NCBI RefSeq assembly: GCF_001277995.1
Contig: NZ_CP009220.1
Coordinates: 2,480,001-2,544,000, forward strand
Direction of reading: 5' to 3'
Origin: Corynebacterium deserti GIMN1.010
GTDB lineage: Bacteria; Actinomycetota; Actinomycetes; Mycobacteriales; Mycobacteriaceae
DNA: 64,000 nucleotides
Made by a program: the position numbers and the translations under genes
The notes under the pieces: model-generated
The model's database searches: none
What the model saw: the letters and a program-made list of their open reading frames with translations, nothing else
Told to the model about the DNA's origin: nothing
Shown: piece by piece, positions 8,808 through 18,597 of the stretch
Position numbering within the stretch: position 1 is the first letter of the stretch
How the letters are laid out: each line of letters opens with the position of its first letter

Positions 8808-10787
8808 TTATGGTGTTGCTGGCTGCGCTTCTTTATTTGCGACGTTGAGCAGGTTGGCGCCCGCCTCAATTTCACCCAAACCGTACGTGCTTACAGGTCC
8901 GGTTTTCTTGAAATTCGAAACAACAATCGGCGTGGTTACCTCATAGCCTGCAGCCTTAATTGCATCAATATCGAATTCACACAGAAGCTCTCCGGCTTGG
9001 ACTTCATCACCCTGCTTCTTCAGCGGGTTAAAGTGCGTGCCGTTGAGGTTTACGGTGTCAAAACCAATGTGCATTAAGATATCCACATTGGAACCATCTT
9101 CAGCCTTAGTGCGCACTGCGAAGGCGTGACCAGATGGAAAAGCCACCACAATCTTTCCACTCACTGGTGAAACCAGCTGCCCCTTGGTGGGGACGATCGC
9201 AACACCCGAGCCAAGCTTTCCGCTGGCAAACATGGCATCGCTGACGCTGCTCAGTGCAATAGCTTCACCGGTCAAAGGTGCCTGGATGATGGTGGAATCG
9301 CTTTCAAATTCTGCGGGTGCTTCCGAGGCTGTGGCTGCTGCTGGTACTGGAGCAGCGGTTGCATCAGGATCAATGCTACCGTTGCGTCGCATTAAGTAAA
9401 GGCCATAAGCAATCGCTGCGCCGAATGCGATGAAGAAGGTAACAACTGCACATACCAAGAACATGACCATATCTGGAGCATCAATAGAAACAACACCCAA
9501 GAAACCTGCAGCACCCAGCGCAACTGCCTTGATATTAAAGAGTGCAATCAAAGCGCCGCCGATAGCTGCGGTACCAATTCCGATAAAGAACGGCCAGCGT
9601 AGGCGAAGGTTCACACCGAAGATCGCAGGCTCCGTAATACCAAGAACAGCGGAGACACCTGAAGCACCTGCAAGGCCCTTGAGTTTTTCACTTTTCGCCA
9701 GGAAGAACACTGCCAAACATGCCGCACCCTGGGCAATGTTGGCCATAGATGCCGTTGCGAAGATGAAGGATCCACCCTGGTTGAAAAGCTCCAGCTCAAT
9801 TGGCGGGAAGGACTGGTGCAGGCCGGTGATGACGATTGGTGAGTAGACCAGACCGAAGAGCAGACCGCCGACTGGACCACCAAAATCATAGAGTCCCTGT
9901 AGACCGTGTGCCAGGACGTCGCCCACCCAGCGCATTGCTGGACCAATGGCGATGAATGTAAGGAATCCAGTGAGCAGCAACGTCAGCACTGGAGTGATCA
10001 GGAAGTCTGCAGTGCCCTTGAGCCGCTTGTGCAGGAACTTTTCGATCGTTGCCAGAATCCAAGAAACCACCAGCACAGGAAGCACGGTGCCCTGGTAACC
10101 AGCTTGGGCAACATCTAAACCAAACAGAGACCACATTGGCATTTCGCCCGCAGCCATGGTGGCGGCCACGTCGTAGCCGTTCACCAAGCTCGGGAACACC
10201 ATCGCCATACCAATGCCGGCGCCCAGGAACTCATTGCCGCCGAAACGTTTGGTTGCGGTGAAACCAACCAACACTGGCAGGAACGCGAACGGCGCGGATG
10301 CCATAAGGTTGATCATCTCAGCAACACCGCTGATCTGAGGGAACATCTCAACCAGTGATTGCGGACCGAACAGATCCTGCGCGACCAACACATTATTGAT
10401 GGCCATGAGCAGACCGCCACCAACCAAGATCGGAATCAACGGAACGAAAATATCCGCCAACACCTTCACTGCACGGCTGAACCAGTTGGCGTTGTTAGCC
10501 ACAACATCTTTGAGCTGCTCCGTGGACACAGCGATGTCTTTGGAGGTTGCGTCATCGAGTTCTTTGAAAACATGATCCACATCGCCTGGTCCGACGATGA
10601 TCTGGAACATGCCACCAGTTTCAAATGTGCCTTTCAGATCTGGATCATCATCCAGGCTTTGCCGATCCACATCCTTGGTGTCTTTGAGAACGAGCCGCAA
10701 ACGCGTTGCACAGTGTGCGGCGGCCACAATGTTGTCTTCGCCGCCAACGTCGCGCAGAATGCGTTGCGCGAGGTCCTTATGGTCCAT
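8808..10787 (-). CDS. ptsS: Sucrose-specific PTS permease EIIBCA
   Basis: A 659-residue phosphotransferase enzyme II that imports sucrose as sucrose-6-phosphate. The order is EIIB (residues ~1-90, phosphorylated Cys in [12 protein letters not shown]), EIIC membrane domain (~105-470, ~10 segments, including [13 protein letters not shown]), a Pro/Ala linker, and EIIA (~510-659, active His in [13 protein letters not shown]). ATG 10787 has AAGGAG 6 bases upstream. The 150-base gap to scrB is A+T rich and probably holds its own promoter. Sucrose specificity is supported by scrB next door. Members of this family in C. glutamicum are under SugR control, but I could not define an operator. Confidence 0.93.
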   Translation of the reverse strand: MDHKDLAQRILRDVGGEDNIVAAAHCATRLRLVLKDTKDVDRQSLDDDPDLKGTFETGGMFQIIVGPGDVDHVFKELDDATSKDIAVSTEQLKDVVANNANWFSRAVKVLADIFVPLIPILVGGGLLMAINNVLVAQDLFGPQSLVEMFPQISGVAEMINLMASAPFAFLPVLVGFTATKRFGGNEFLGAGIGMAMVFPSLVNGYDVAATMAAGEMPMWSLFGLDVAQAGYQGTVLPVLVVSWILATIEKFLHKRLKGTADFLITPVLTLLLTGFLTFIAIGPAMRWVGDVLAHGLQGLYDFGGPVGGLLFGLVYSPIVITGLHQSFPPIELELFNQGGSFIFATASMANIAQGAACLAVFFLAKSEKLKGLAGASGVSAVLGITEPAIFGVNLRLRWPFFIGIGTAAIGGALIALFNIKAVALGAAGFLGVVSIDAPDMVMFLVCAVVTFFIAFGAAIAYGLYLMRRNGSIDPDATAAPVPAAATASEAPAEFESDSTIIQAPLTGEAIALSSVSDAMFASGKLGSGVAIVPTKGQLVSPVSGKIVVAFPSGHAFAVRTKAEDGSNVDILMHIGFDTVNLNGTHFNPLKKQGDEVQAGELLCEFDIDAIKAAGYEVTTPIVVSNFKKTGPVSTYGLGEIEAGANLLNVANKEAQPATP

Positions 10788-10937
10788 GAACTTCTCCTTA
10801 ACCGGGAAGAAACAAAAATATTCAGACATGAATGTTTATTCAAAAGCTAAACAACATTAAACCTGTTATTTTGTGTCCGATCAAGGGATTCTGTGAAGTA
10901 TTTGTTCAATTCGCCACAAAAGGCCCGTTTTTATGAC

Positions 10938-12227
10938 TTAACTCTCAATAATGTCACCTTTGAAGGTACGGAAAGCGAAGGGAACCTGTCCATCACCTGC
11001 TGTTATCTCAATCGCTGTATTATCGTCCGCGATCACTAATTCGCCAGGTTTTACTTCAGCTACACGACGATCACCATCACGATCCACAGACAACCGGACA
11101 CCATCCCACTCGAGGGAAATATTGTCTCGGATGTCTACTCGGACGGGTTCAGAACCTAACACAGATCTGGTTACCCCCGACTCCCCTTCTGGGAGAAGAA
11201 GCTCTTGATAGATCGCATGGTTACGCAAATGAAGCCTGCGAGGAACTGTCAGGCAGTGCACCCATCCTTCCTGCACAACTGTTGGGTGATCATCCTGTGC
11301 AGGCAATCCCATCCAGCCAACGAGCCAGGCATCCGAACCATTGACCGCAACCTGCGGCGCGTAGAATTCATGACCGAAATCCAGCTCGCTGAATCCGCGC
11401 AGGACACGGAAGGTCGTTCCTTCAAGCTTGCCGACGACATATCCGCACTGGTCAGAGCTTGCGTAGTGAGTAACCTCATCGTCGATACGGTCCAATCCTT
11501 GTGGACAGAAAATCAACACGTCGAGGTCTTCGCCGGTTGTTTCATCGCGAAGCGTAAAAAGGTTGGGGCATTCCCACATATAACCGCCGGGAATAAGATC
11601 AGGGGCAGAACCAGGTTGTGCGTCGCTGAGGTCAAAGGTGATTTCACCGCAGAATTCCCAGTTTTCAAGATCTGCGGAGCGGTATAGTACCGCCGCACCG
11701 GTGAGGTTTTCGCGCTGAGCCCCAAGAACCATCTTCCAACCATCCCCATCAGGGCTGATCATGGGATCGCGGTAGTGGGGCGTAAAACCGCTAGCGGGTC
11801 CGTCGATAAGCGGATTTTTAGGCGAGCGGCGATGAATGCCGCCCATCAGCCCAGTTGGGTCCTCGACTTCGACAAGGTTTTGGGTGGCGCGGCGCTTGCC
11901 GTCAATTTTTCGGTTGCCGGTGTAGAAAAGTTTAAGCGTGCCGTCAGAAAATACGGCACCGCCGGAATAGCATCCATCCAGGTCATAGGATACATCCGGG
12001 TAAAGAGCATCGGGTAGGTGCGTCCACTGCAGTCGCTGCGGTCCGGTCAACTGCGTGGTGGTGTGAGCCCAACCGGTGCGCTTTGGTGCGAAGGGGAAAC
12101 CTGGATCGTGCTGGTAGTAAACGTGGAGGGTATCTCCATCGACGTACATTCCATTGGGATCATTGAGCCTGCCCTGCGGAGGAGTCACATGGTACGCAGG
12201 GCGCAAACTGGAAAGTTCTGTGTGCAT
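10938..12227 (-). CDS. scrB: Sucrose-6-phosphate hydrolase (GH32 invertase)
   Basis: A 429-residue GH32 beta-fructosidase that splits sucrose-6-phosphate to glucose-6-phosphate and fructose in the cytoplasm. The nucleophile motif is RLNDPNGMY (residues ~20-28), the transition-state motif is YRDPMI, and the acid/base Glu is in MWECPNLF. A C-terminal beta-sandwich follows. It has no signal peptide. It follows nagB by 29 bases and so is probably co-transcribed with nagA-nagB, linking sucrose and amino-sugar breakdown. Confidence 0.93.
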   Translation of the reverse strand: MHTELSSLRPAYHVTPPQGRLNDPNGMYVDGDTLHVYYQHDPGFPFAPKRTGWAHTTTQLTGPQRLQWTHLPDALYPDVSYDLDGCYSGGAVFSDGTLKLFYTGNRKIDGKRRATQNLVEVEDPTGLMGGIHRRSPKNPLIDGPASGFTPHYRDPMISPDGDGWKMVLGAQRENLTGAAVLYRSADLENWEFCGEITFDLSDAQPGSAPDLIPGGYMWECPNLFTLRDETTGEDLDVLIFCPQGLDRIDDEVTHYASSDQCGYVVGKLEGTTFRVLRGFSELDFGHEFYAPQVAVNGSDAWLVGWMGLPAQDDHPTVVQEGWVHCLTVPRRLHLRNHAIYQELLLPEGESGVTRSVLGSEPVRVDIRDNISLEWDGVRLSVDRDGDRRVAEVKPGELVIADDNTAIEITAGDGQVPFAFRTFKGDIIES

Positions 12228-12256
12228 AGCCCCACACAGTACTTTCCTTTTTGTTT

Positions 12257-13018
12257 CTAGCGCAGTTTTAATTGCTCCATGAGACGGTAATGAGCAACAT
12301 TTTCCAGCTTGGACGCTGCCGCTTCATCAACAATGATGGTGGCATTGGTGTGCATCTGCAGGATGGAACCTGGACAAGACGCAGTCACCGGACCTTCCAC
12401 AGTTCCGCGGATGGCGTCAGCCTTTCCTTCACCAGTTGCCACCAACACGATGTTTCGCGCGCGGGACAAAGTACCCAAGCCTTGGGTCAGGGCGTGGGTC
12501 GGGACCTCTTCGATGGTGTTGAAGAATCGAGCGTTGTCCTCCACAGTTTTAGGGTGCAGTGCCTGGACCTTTGTCAATCCTGATAAAGAAGATGATGGCT
12601 CATTGAAAGCGATGTGGCCGTTCCCACCGATGCCAAGGATCTGAACATCAACGGATTCTGCAGCGATCTTTGCCTCATACTCTGCAGCTGCTTCATATGG
12701 ATCAGGGTTTGCACCATCTGGGCTGTAGACCTCCTCATCAACAATGTCGATGTGGTCAGTGAACTCTTTGCGAATGGTTTTGAAGTAACTGTTTTCATCG
12801 TCGCGGGTTAGTCCCAGGTATTCATCCAACAAGAATGCCTTGCAGTTCTTGAAAGACACTTCCCCAGCTTCATACATGCGAATGAGCTCTCGGTAGGTAC
12901 TCAGTGGTGAGGATCCTGTTGCAAGCCCCAAGTTTGCGCCCTTGTTGGCGAAGGGTGCGATTAGGGCTGCAGCTTCTTTGCCAACTTCTTGCTCGTCTTT
13001 GCAGATAATGATGTCCAT
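12257..13018 (-). CDS. nagB: Glucosamine-6-phosphate deaminase
   Basis: A 253-residue NagB that converts glucosamine-6-phosphate to fructose-6-phosphate and ammonia. Conserved segments are GLATGSSPLSTYREL (phosphate loop), FLLDEYLGL (catalytic Asp), GIGGNGHIAFNEP (catalytic region), and ALTQGLGTLSRARNIVLV. The start ATG 13018 has AAGGAG upstream. It sits 39 bases after nagA, whose product it uses, and both receive GlcNAc-6-P from the divergent nan operon. Confidence 0.95.
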   Translation of the reverse strand: MDIIICKDEQEVGKEAAALIAPFANKGANLGLATGSSPLSTYRELIRMYEAGEVSFKNCKAFLLDEYLGLTRDDENSYFKTIRKEFTDHIDIVDEEVYSPDGANPDPYEAAAEYEAKIAAESVDVQILGIGGNGHIAFNEPSSSLSGLTKVQALHPKTVEDNARFFNTIEEVPTHALTQGLGTLSRARNIVLVATGEGKADAIRGTVEGPVTASCPGSILQMHTNATIIVDEAAASKLENVAHYRLMEQLKLR

Positions 13019-13057
13019 GGTGGGGCTCCTTTAAAATCAGGACGGTTTCATTCGTAC

Positions 13058-14197
13058 TTAAATTACTTGATGCCCTAAATGGACCTTTTTCACCTGGCCA
13101 TTTGAGTCAAAGACCACAAAATTGGCAGGGTTAGATTTAGCGATTTCGTGATCGCCAAGACCGAGAATTTTGGCGGCGACAGTTGAGGTGTGGAGGGTCG
13201 CGTCGATAAGCGTCATCCCTCTGCGCACGTGGCGCACAAACTGACTCGCTAGAGTGCTGGTGCCCCCAGCGATGGCACCGCCATCGCTCAGACGGGCAAC
13301 CCCACCGGTGACGATGACGTTCAAAACACCCAAAATGTACTCACCATCTGGCATTCCGGCAGCTTCCATGGCGTCGGTAATGAAGAAAGCGTTGTTGGAA
13401 AGGGCAAGATCAACCGTTCCATCTGCCAAATGCACGCCGTCAGCGATCAACTCTACAAATGCGTCCCCAGCACGTGCCGCAGCAAGCAAAGCGCCGACGC
13501 TGCCGGGAGCCCTGTGGTGCAGCGGAGGCATCGCGTTAAACAAGTGGGTAGCCGTGACCGTGACGTTTTTCTCTTTGGCCAGAGCAATTGCGCTGGTAGT
13601 TGTATCAAAATCTGCGTCAGTGTGCCCGAAGGAAGCAATAATGTGGTGCGCTCCGCAGAGATCGAGAAGCTCAGAAAGGTTGTCAGTTTCCGGCGCTACT
13701 GTGATCGATTTGATCCAACCTTTTCCTGCATGAATCACCTGGGCAAAATCTGTTGGATTGCCGGGAAAAATGAAATCCGGATTTTGGGCTCCGCAACGGC
13801 ACGCATTGATAAAAGGGCCCTCGAGGTGAATGCCGTACAGCAGGCCTTCTTCACACAATGGCACAAGGTTTTTCACCTGTGCAGCAAGCGCATCGGCTGG
13901 TGCTGAAACCATACTTGCCAACATCACTGTCGTGCCATGTACGCGGTGGTACTGCGCGGCCTTCCTCGCCTGGTTCTGCGTTCCCGTAGGAAACGCGCCA
14001 CCGTTTCCGCCGTGATTATGAAGATCAATAAAACCGGGAACAATCGTGGGAAGTTCGGGGTGGAACCCTGCATTGTTGGAAGCTGGTTCTCCGGCGAGTT
14101 CCGTGATGATGCCGTTTTCGAGTTGGAGAAAGCCATCAATCACCCCGTGGGGGGTAACAATTCTTCCTTCAATTTTTTTAATCACCTTGACCTGCAT
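13058..14197 (-). CDS. nagA: N-acetylglucosamine-6-phosphate deacetylase
   Basis: A 379-residue metal-dependent amidohydrolase that removes acetate from GlcNAc-6-phosphate. Metal-site and catalytic motifs are PGFIDLHNHGGNGG, GIHLEGPFIN (metal-ligand Glu), FGHTDAD (His), TATHLFNAMPPLHH (His), ELIADGVHLADG, and FITDAMEAAG (catalytic Asp). No strong ribosome-binding site is seen before the ATG at 14197. First gene of nagA-nagB-scrB, divergent from nanA across a 239-base shared control region. Confidence 0.94.
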   Translation of the reverse strand: MQVKVIKKIEGRIVTPHGVIDGFLQLENGIITELAGEPASNNAGFHPELPTIVPGFIDLHNHGGNGGAFPTGTQNQARKAAQYHRVHGTTVMLASMVSAPADALAAQVKNLVPLCEEGLLYGIHLEGPFINACRCGAQNPDFIFPGNPTDFAQVIHAGKGWIKSITVAPETDNLSELLDLCGAHHIIASFGHTDADFDTTTSAIALAKEKNVTVTATHLFNAMPPLHHRAPGSVGALLAAARAGDAFVELIADGVHLADGTVDLALSNNAFFITDAMEAAGMPDGEYILGVLNVIVTGGVARLSDGGAIAGGTSTLASQFVRHVRRGMTLIDATLHTSTVAAKILGLGDHEIAKSNPANFVVFDSNGQVKKVHLGHQVI

Positions 14198-14265
14198 TTT
14201 CTTGATTATGCACCACTTCTGCCATCTTTCTGAGGTTATTTAGTTCCTTCCAGCAAGCATAGGAC

Positions 14266-14283
14266 GTATGATGTCTTATGTCT
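14266..14283. promoter_or_regulatory. Candidate NanR operator in the nagA-nanA divergent region
   Basis: GTATGATGTCTTATGTCT matches, at 14 of 18 positions, a sequence upstream of siaE (19493-19510). It overlaps a dyad CATAGGAC-N7-GTCTTATG (14258-14280), as expected for a GntR dimer. Its place between the two operons that handle sialic-acid products makes it the best candidate for NanR binding. Confidence 0.45.
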
Positions 14284-14436
14284 ACGGATTTAGGTTAACT
14301 CGCTTCGGACTTGAGGCTTGCCCTAGAAGTCAGCTGGACTACCTGAGCTTTCCACACTGATGACGGATTTCTTGAAAACTGCAGACACTTAAAACCTCTC
14401 ACCCGCATTCGCCCCCCTCAACCCACAAGGAGCACC

Positions 14437-15375
14437 ATGGCTTCCACAACTTTCACCGGCGTGATCCCACCCGTAATGACCCCACTCCACGCCGACGGTA
14501 GCGTGGATGTGGAAAGCCTCCGCAAGCTCGTTGACCACCTCATCAATGGTGGCGTCGACGGACTTTTCGCACTGGGCTCCTCAGGCGAAGCGGCATTCCT
14601 CACCCGCGCCCAACGCAAACTAGCACTGGCCACCATCATCGAGCACACCGCAGGCCGCGTTCCTGTGACTGCTGGTGTCATTGAAACCACCACCGCTCGT
14701 GTTATTGAGCTCGTGGAAGATGCCCTAGAAGCTGGCGCCGAAGGCCTCGTTGCCACCGCACCGTTCTACACCCGCACCCACGACGTGGAAATTGAAGAAC
14801 ACTTCCGCAAGATCCACGCTGCCGCACCAGAGCTTCCACTGTTTGCCTACAACATCCCAGTGTCGGTGCACTCCAACCTGAACCCAGTCATGCTTTTAAC
14901 GCTAGCCAAGGATGGCGTTCTTGCTGGCACCAAGGATTCCAGCGGAAATGATGGCGCAATCCGCTCGCTGATCGAAGCACGTGATGATGCTGACCTAACT
15001 GAGCAATTCAAGATCCTCACCGGTAGCGAAACCACCGTTGATTTCGCCTACCTTGCTGGCGCCGACGGAGTTGTCCCAGGCCTGGGCAATGTTGATCCTG
15101 CAGCATACGCAGCTTTAACAAAACTCTGCCTCGATGGGAAGTGGGCAGAAGCTGCTGCTTTACAAAAGCGCATCAACCACCTCTTCCACATCGTCTTCGT
15201 GGGAGACACCTCCCATATGTCCGGTTCCAGCGCAGGTCTGGGCGGTTTCAAGACAGCGCTTGCATACCTTGGCATTATCGAATCCAATACGATGACAGTT
15301 CCTCACCAGAGCCTCAACGACGAGGAAACTGCACACATTCACGCCATTGTTGATAAATTCCTGTACACCGCTTAA
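14437..15375 (+). CDS. nanA: N-acetylneuraminate lyase (dihydrodipicolinate synthase family)
   Basis: A 312-residue class I aldolase of the NAL/DHDPS family; it would split Neu5Ac into ManNAc and pyruvate. The substrate-carboxylate loop is LGSSGEAAFLT near residues 47-57, the catalytic Tyr is in YNIPVSVH, and the Schiff-base Lys is in GTKDSSGN. Sequence alone cannot separate NAL from DHDPS, but nanK and nanE directly downstream and the sialic-acid transporter nearby decide for NAL. AAGGAGCACC precedes the ATG. Confidence 0.9.
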   Translation: MASTTFTGVIPPVMTPLHADGSVDVESLRKLVDHLINGGVDGLFALGSSGEAAFLTRAQRKLALATIIEHTAGRVPVTAGVIETTTARVIELVEDALEAGAEGLVATAPFYTRTHDVEIEEHFRKIHAAAPELPLFAYNIPVSVHSNLNPVMLLTLAKDGVLAGTKDSSGNDGAIRSLIEARDDADLTEQFKILTGSETTVDFAYLAGADGVVPGLGNVDPAAYAALTKLCLDGKWAEAAALQKRINHLFHIVFVGDTSHMSGSSAGLGGFKTALAYLGIIESNTMTVPHQSLNDEETAHIHAIVDKFLYTA

Positions 15376-15387
15376 GGCCCACACCCC

Positions 15388-16299
15388 ATGATTGATCCCG
15401 CTTGCACCCTTGCCCTTGATATTGGTGCTACAAAGATTGCACACGCTTTAGTTCCCGATGCCGCCCCGACGACAACATTGTCCACCGGACGCTTTGGAAC
15501 AAAAGAAGGCGACAGCCCCATCGAGCAGATCCGGCTCGCTCTTCTCGCCGGCTTAAAAGCAGCTGAGGAACACGGTCTCCGTATCGCCCGCATCGGCATG
15601 GGTGCTCCTGGTGTAATTCTAGGACCAGAGGGAACCATCGTGTACAACGGTGAAACCCTCACGGAGTGGGCAGAGACTGACCTGCGAGAATTATCTCGAG
15701 AAGTCCTCGATGTTCCATTCGCGGCACACAATGATGTGCGCGTATGGGCCTACGGTGAACACCATATAGGCACCGGCAAGGACCTCGCCGGTAGGGTTCT
15801 CTACGTATCCCTCGGCACTGGAGTCGGCGGAGCAATCATCGAAGACGGAATCATGATGAGCAGCCCCACCGGAACTGCGGGAGAATTCGCAGAAGTTGTG
15901 TGTGCTGACCATGCAGGATTAGCTGCTCGGTGCGAAAATGTAGCAAGTGGCACGGGCCTAAGCAAGTACTACAACGATGCTGCCGCAACTCAACTCGACC
16001 TTCCCGCCATCATGGAACTCTTCCACCAAGGTGACGGCCTGGCACAGCAAATCATTACCGGAAATCTCCGCGGCTTTGGCCAAGCACTAGGCGCATTGGT
16101 TACAGTACTGGACCTTTCCGCAGTGGTAGTTGGAGGCGGAGTCGCAGGTATCGGCGCACCCATTATGGATCCCATCACCGCAGGGATTTTTGATCGAGTG
16201 TTAACCCCCAACAAATCCGTAAAAGTTTTAAGCACTTCCCTTGGCGCCCAAGCAGCCGTCATCGCCGCAGCAGAATATGCCCGCGATAACGCCTTCTAA
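15388..16299 (+). CDS. nanK: N-acetylmannosamine kinase (ROK family)
   Basis: A 303-residue ROK sugar kinase; the predicted reaction is ATP-dependent formation of ManNAc-6-phosphate. The N-terminal phosphate loop is ALDIGATKIAHAL, the catalytic Asp is in AAHNDVRVWAYGEH, the second glycine motif is VSLGTGVGGAIIEDG, and the adenosine motif is VVVGGGVAG. The usual ROK zinc-site Cys cluster (CxCGxxGC) is reduced to VCADHAGLAARCE, so zinc binding may be lost. It lies 12 bases after nanA. Confidence 0.88.
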   Translation: MIDPACTLALDIGATKIAHALVPDAAPTTTLSTGRFGTKEGDSPIEQIRLALLAGLKAAEEHGLRIARIGMGAPGVILGPEGTIVYNGETLTEWAETDLRELSREVLDVPFAAHNDVRVWAYGEHHIGTGKDLAGRVLYVSLGTGVGGAIIEDGIMMSSPTGTAGEFAEVVCADHAGLAARCENVASGTGLSKYYNDAAATQLDLPAIMELFHQGDGLAQQIITGNLRGFGQALGALVTVLDLSAVVVGGGVAGIGAPIMDPITAGIFDRVLTPNKSVKVLSTSLGAQAAVIAAAEYARDNAF

Positions 16300-16341
16300 G
16301 CAACTAAAACGCGGTTCTCAACACAGGAGTTTCTTTAAATA

Positions 16342-17040
16342 ATGGACTTAAATAGACAACGCTCAAAGCTCTACGCACAGCTCCAAGGCCAGCTCATTGT
16401 TTCCGTGCAAGCTCCCGACGGTCATGCCATGCGTGACACCCACACGCTCACCCATGTTGCCGCGGCCTGTGTTGATGGTGGCGCTCCCGCCATTCGCTGT
16501 GGCGGTTACGGCGGTTTAGACGATATCCGTTCAATTTCCAACCGCGTCGACGTTCCCGTTTTCGGACTCACCAAAGAAGGCTCCGAAGGCGTATATATCA
16601 CCCCAACCAGGGATTCTGTGCGGGCAGTCGCAGAATCCGGCGCGGCTGTAGTCTGCGCGGATGCCACTTTCCGACCCCGGCCTGACGGCTCCACTTTTGC
16701 AGAGCTAGTCGCTGTTGCCCACGATTCCGGAATTCTCATCATGGCGGACTGCGCAACTCCCGAAGAAGTTCTCAGTGCGCATAAGGCTGGCGCAGACTTT
16801 GTGTCCACCACGCTTGCTGGATACACCGAACACCGCGAGAAGACAGTCGGTCCAGATTTCGATTGCCTCCGGGAAGCACGTGAGTTAGTTCCCGGTGCGT
16901 TCCTCATTGGCGAAGGTCGCTTCTCCAACCCTGCGGATGTGGCGCACGGTCGTCTCATCGGTGCCAACGCGATCATCGTAGGCACCGCAATCACTGATCC
17001 TGGTTTCATCACTGGGCAGTTCGCGTCGTTGTTGCACTAG
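16342..17040 (+). CDS. nanE: N-acetylmannosamine-6-phosphate 2-epimerase
   Basis: A 232-residue TIM-barrel NanE that converts ManNAc-6-phosphate to GlcNAc-6-phosphate. Recognised segments are LIVSVQAPDGHAMRD, PAIRCGGYGGLDDI, VFGLTKEG, VCADATFRPRPDG, IMADCATPEEVLSA with DFVSTTLAGYTEH (catalytic region), and a phosphate-binding end GEGRFSNP ... ANAIIVGTAITDP. CAGGAG lies about 14 bases before the ATG at 16342. Last gene of nanA-nanK-nanE; its product enters NagA. Confidence 0.92.
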   Translation: MDLNRQRSKLYAQLQGQLIVSVQAPDGHAMRDTHTLTHVAAACVDGGAPAIRCGGYGGLDDIRSISNRVDVPVFGLTKEGSEGVYITPTRDSVRAVAESGAAVVCADATFRPRPDGSTFAELVAVAHDSGILIMADCATPEEVLSAHKAGADFVSTTLAGYTEHREKTVGPDFDCLREARELVPGAFLIGEGRFSNPADVAHGRLIGANAIIVGTAITDPGFITGQFASLLH

Positions 17041-17379
17041 CACCGAATCACTACTGCACGGATCCACCAAAGACTCCAGTTTTCCTCACGCGCGTGGCGG
17101 ATCCTCACGCCGCTACCTCACAGCAACTACATAGGTATAACTTGCTGAAGCTCGCCGTCCTCTGGGAAAAATTAGTCCCCGAAGTTCCGCAACAGGGCGA
17201 TTTGATTATCTTTCTAAGCTAATTCCCGGCTGTTATGCAAAAATTCGTTCGCTTTTAGAAATTTTCGCCGTATCCGATCGGGAATTCCACCCAGAAACCC
17301 ACGGCAATCACACCAGCCTCAGAATCGCCTTCTAAGCGCCCAACGGCGCCAAAAACTACCAAGTCCTTCAAATCGGCCT
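17041..17379. other. Intergenic region between convergent nanE and nanH, no confident gene
   Basis: These 339 bases separate convergent genes. A short open stretch on the plus strand ends at TAA near 17222 (…LLKLAVLWEKLVPEV…), and a second ends near 17335, but neither has a good start or a recognisable product. No clear terminator hairpin was found. It may hold a gene relic. Confidence 0.4.
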
Positions 17380-18597
17380 CTACAGCCTAGCTCCAAAATC
17401 CTGTTTAACTTCCCCCAACGAGCGGCCATCATAAGGAACCGTGACGTCGTAAGACACTTCTCCACCCTTGCGAATATCAAAGACTAACTCGTCCCCAATT
17501 TCCAAGGCCTGGCGCGCAGGCTTTCCTCGCGTTCGGATTTTTTGGGTGCTCGCGTCAGGGTTGGACACAATCTTAAACACGCCCTCACCCCATTGCGAAG
17601 CATCAGGCAGCGGAACTTCAATGCCATCGTGATCATCATTGATCACAACATGGCGAAGGGATAGGGCGTCGGAAATGGGCTCATCGATCCGCAACGCAAT
17701 GTCATTTACGCTGATCACCGTACATTTAATCGCACGCGTTCCCTCCGCTTCCCACACCACAGCAACATCCCCGTTAGGCATTTCCACCGCGGTTGAATAG
17801 GCAGCTTCTTCGCGTTCGATGGTGATGCGGTGCGTCCACGTCAGCCCTTCGTCGCTGGATAAATCAACCACCAAATGGCGTCGCAGATCAGGGTCCGCCA
17901 GGTGCGTTGCGGCGAGCATTCCGGCGGCTTTCCAGTAGAACACGTGGCCGTTACAACCGGGGTCAATTAGTTCAGGCACGGGTGCCAGTGGAGTGAATGT
18001 CTCCCCGAAATCATCGGACACGCTGCTCAGACGGTGTCCCACTCCCCTGGAATGCAGCACAATTCGACCGCTCGGCAGCTGTGTCATCGCGGATTCATTA
18101 CCACCAACAATATCGGCGATATGGCCATCGCTGCGCAGAATCCGAAGCGAAATCTCACGCCCGCGTCGCACCACAAAGCTCTGAATCCACCGCCCATCCG
18201 CCAGTACGAGCCCCGTCCCCGACGAGGCGAACGCGGCATCAACATCCGCAAAATATTGGGACATGCTTATCGACGTCCACCCGCTCACATCCCGGCGCGC
18301 TAGCCGGGGTTCAAGGTCGGTGGGATCCTCAAAAAATCCTGCGAGGTTGGATAATCCATGGAAGCACAGATCGCCGGAGACTAGGCAGACATCGCCGACA
18401 CCGCGGTGTCCAGTTTCGACGATTGCTAATTCTGGGGTGGTCCAGGTGATACCATCTAAGGATCGTGCTGACAGCACGTCGATGGGTGCGGGAAGGTCGT
18501 CAACACTGAGGCGGGCGTCGAAAAGCGTTAAAAGACCCTGATCCCAGACCAGCGCGGGAATGCGGTACAACCCGCGCGCAATGAGGCTAGTGCGCAT
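17380..18597 (-). CDS. nanH: Sialidase-like protein, probably cytoplasmic
   Basis: A 405-residue six-bladed sialidase-fold protein. The arginine-triad entry motif is YRIPAL at residues ~11-16, and Asp-box-like repeats appear as SDDFGETFTPL and SSDEGLTWTH. There is no signal peptide or anchor, so it would act inside the cell, unlike most bacterial sialidases; activity on free sialosides is unproven. Its start overlaps the nanR end by 11 bases, so the two are translationally coupled. The cluster context supports a sialic-acid role. Confidence 0.75.
   Translation of the reverse strand: MRTSLIARGLYRIPALVWDQGLLTLFDARLSVDDLPAPIDVLSARSLDGITWTTPELAIVETGHRGVGDVCLVSGDLCFHGLSNLAGFFEDPTDLEPRLARRDVSGWTSISMSQYFADVDAAFASSGTGLVLADGRWIQSFVVRRGREISLRILRSDGHIADIVGGNESAMTQLPSGRIVLHSRGVGHRLSSVSDDFGETFTPLAPVPELIDPGCNGHVFYWKAAGMLAATHLADPDLRRHLVVDLSSDEGLTWTHRITIEREEAAYSTAVEMPNGDVAVVWEAEGTRAIKCTVISVNDIALRIDEPISDALSLRHVVINDDHDGIEVPLPDASQWGEGVFKIVSNPDASTQKIRTRGKPARQALEIGDELVFDIRKGGEVSYDVTVPYDGRSLGEVKQDFGARL

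Noticed and set aside
8760..8810. T-box or other leader before cysS, and similarly before lysS
   Set aside because: The upstream spaces are too short and contain no T-box sequence; cysS appears leaderless.
10788..10937. SugR operator before ptsS
   Set aside because: SugR control is plausible from knowledge of C. glutamicum, but no sequence in this gap could be matched with confidence.
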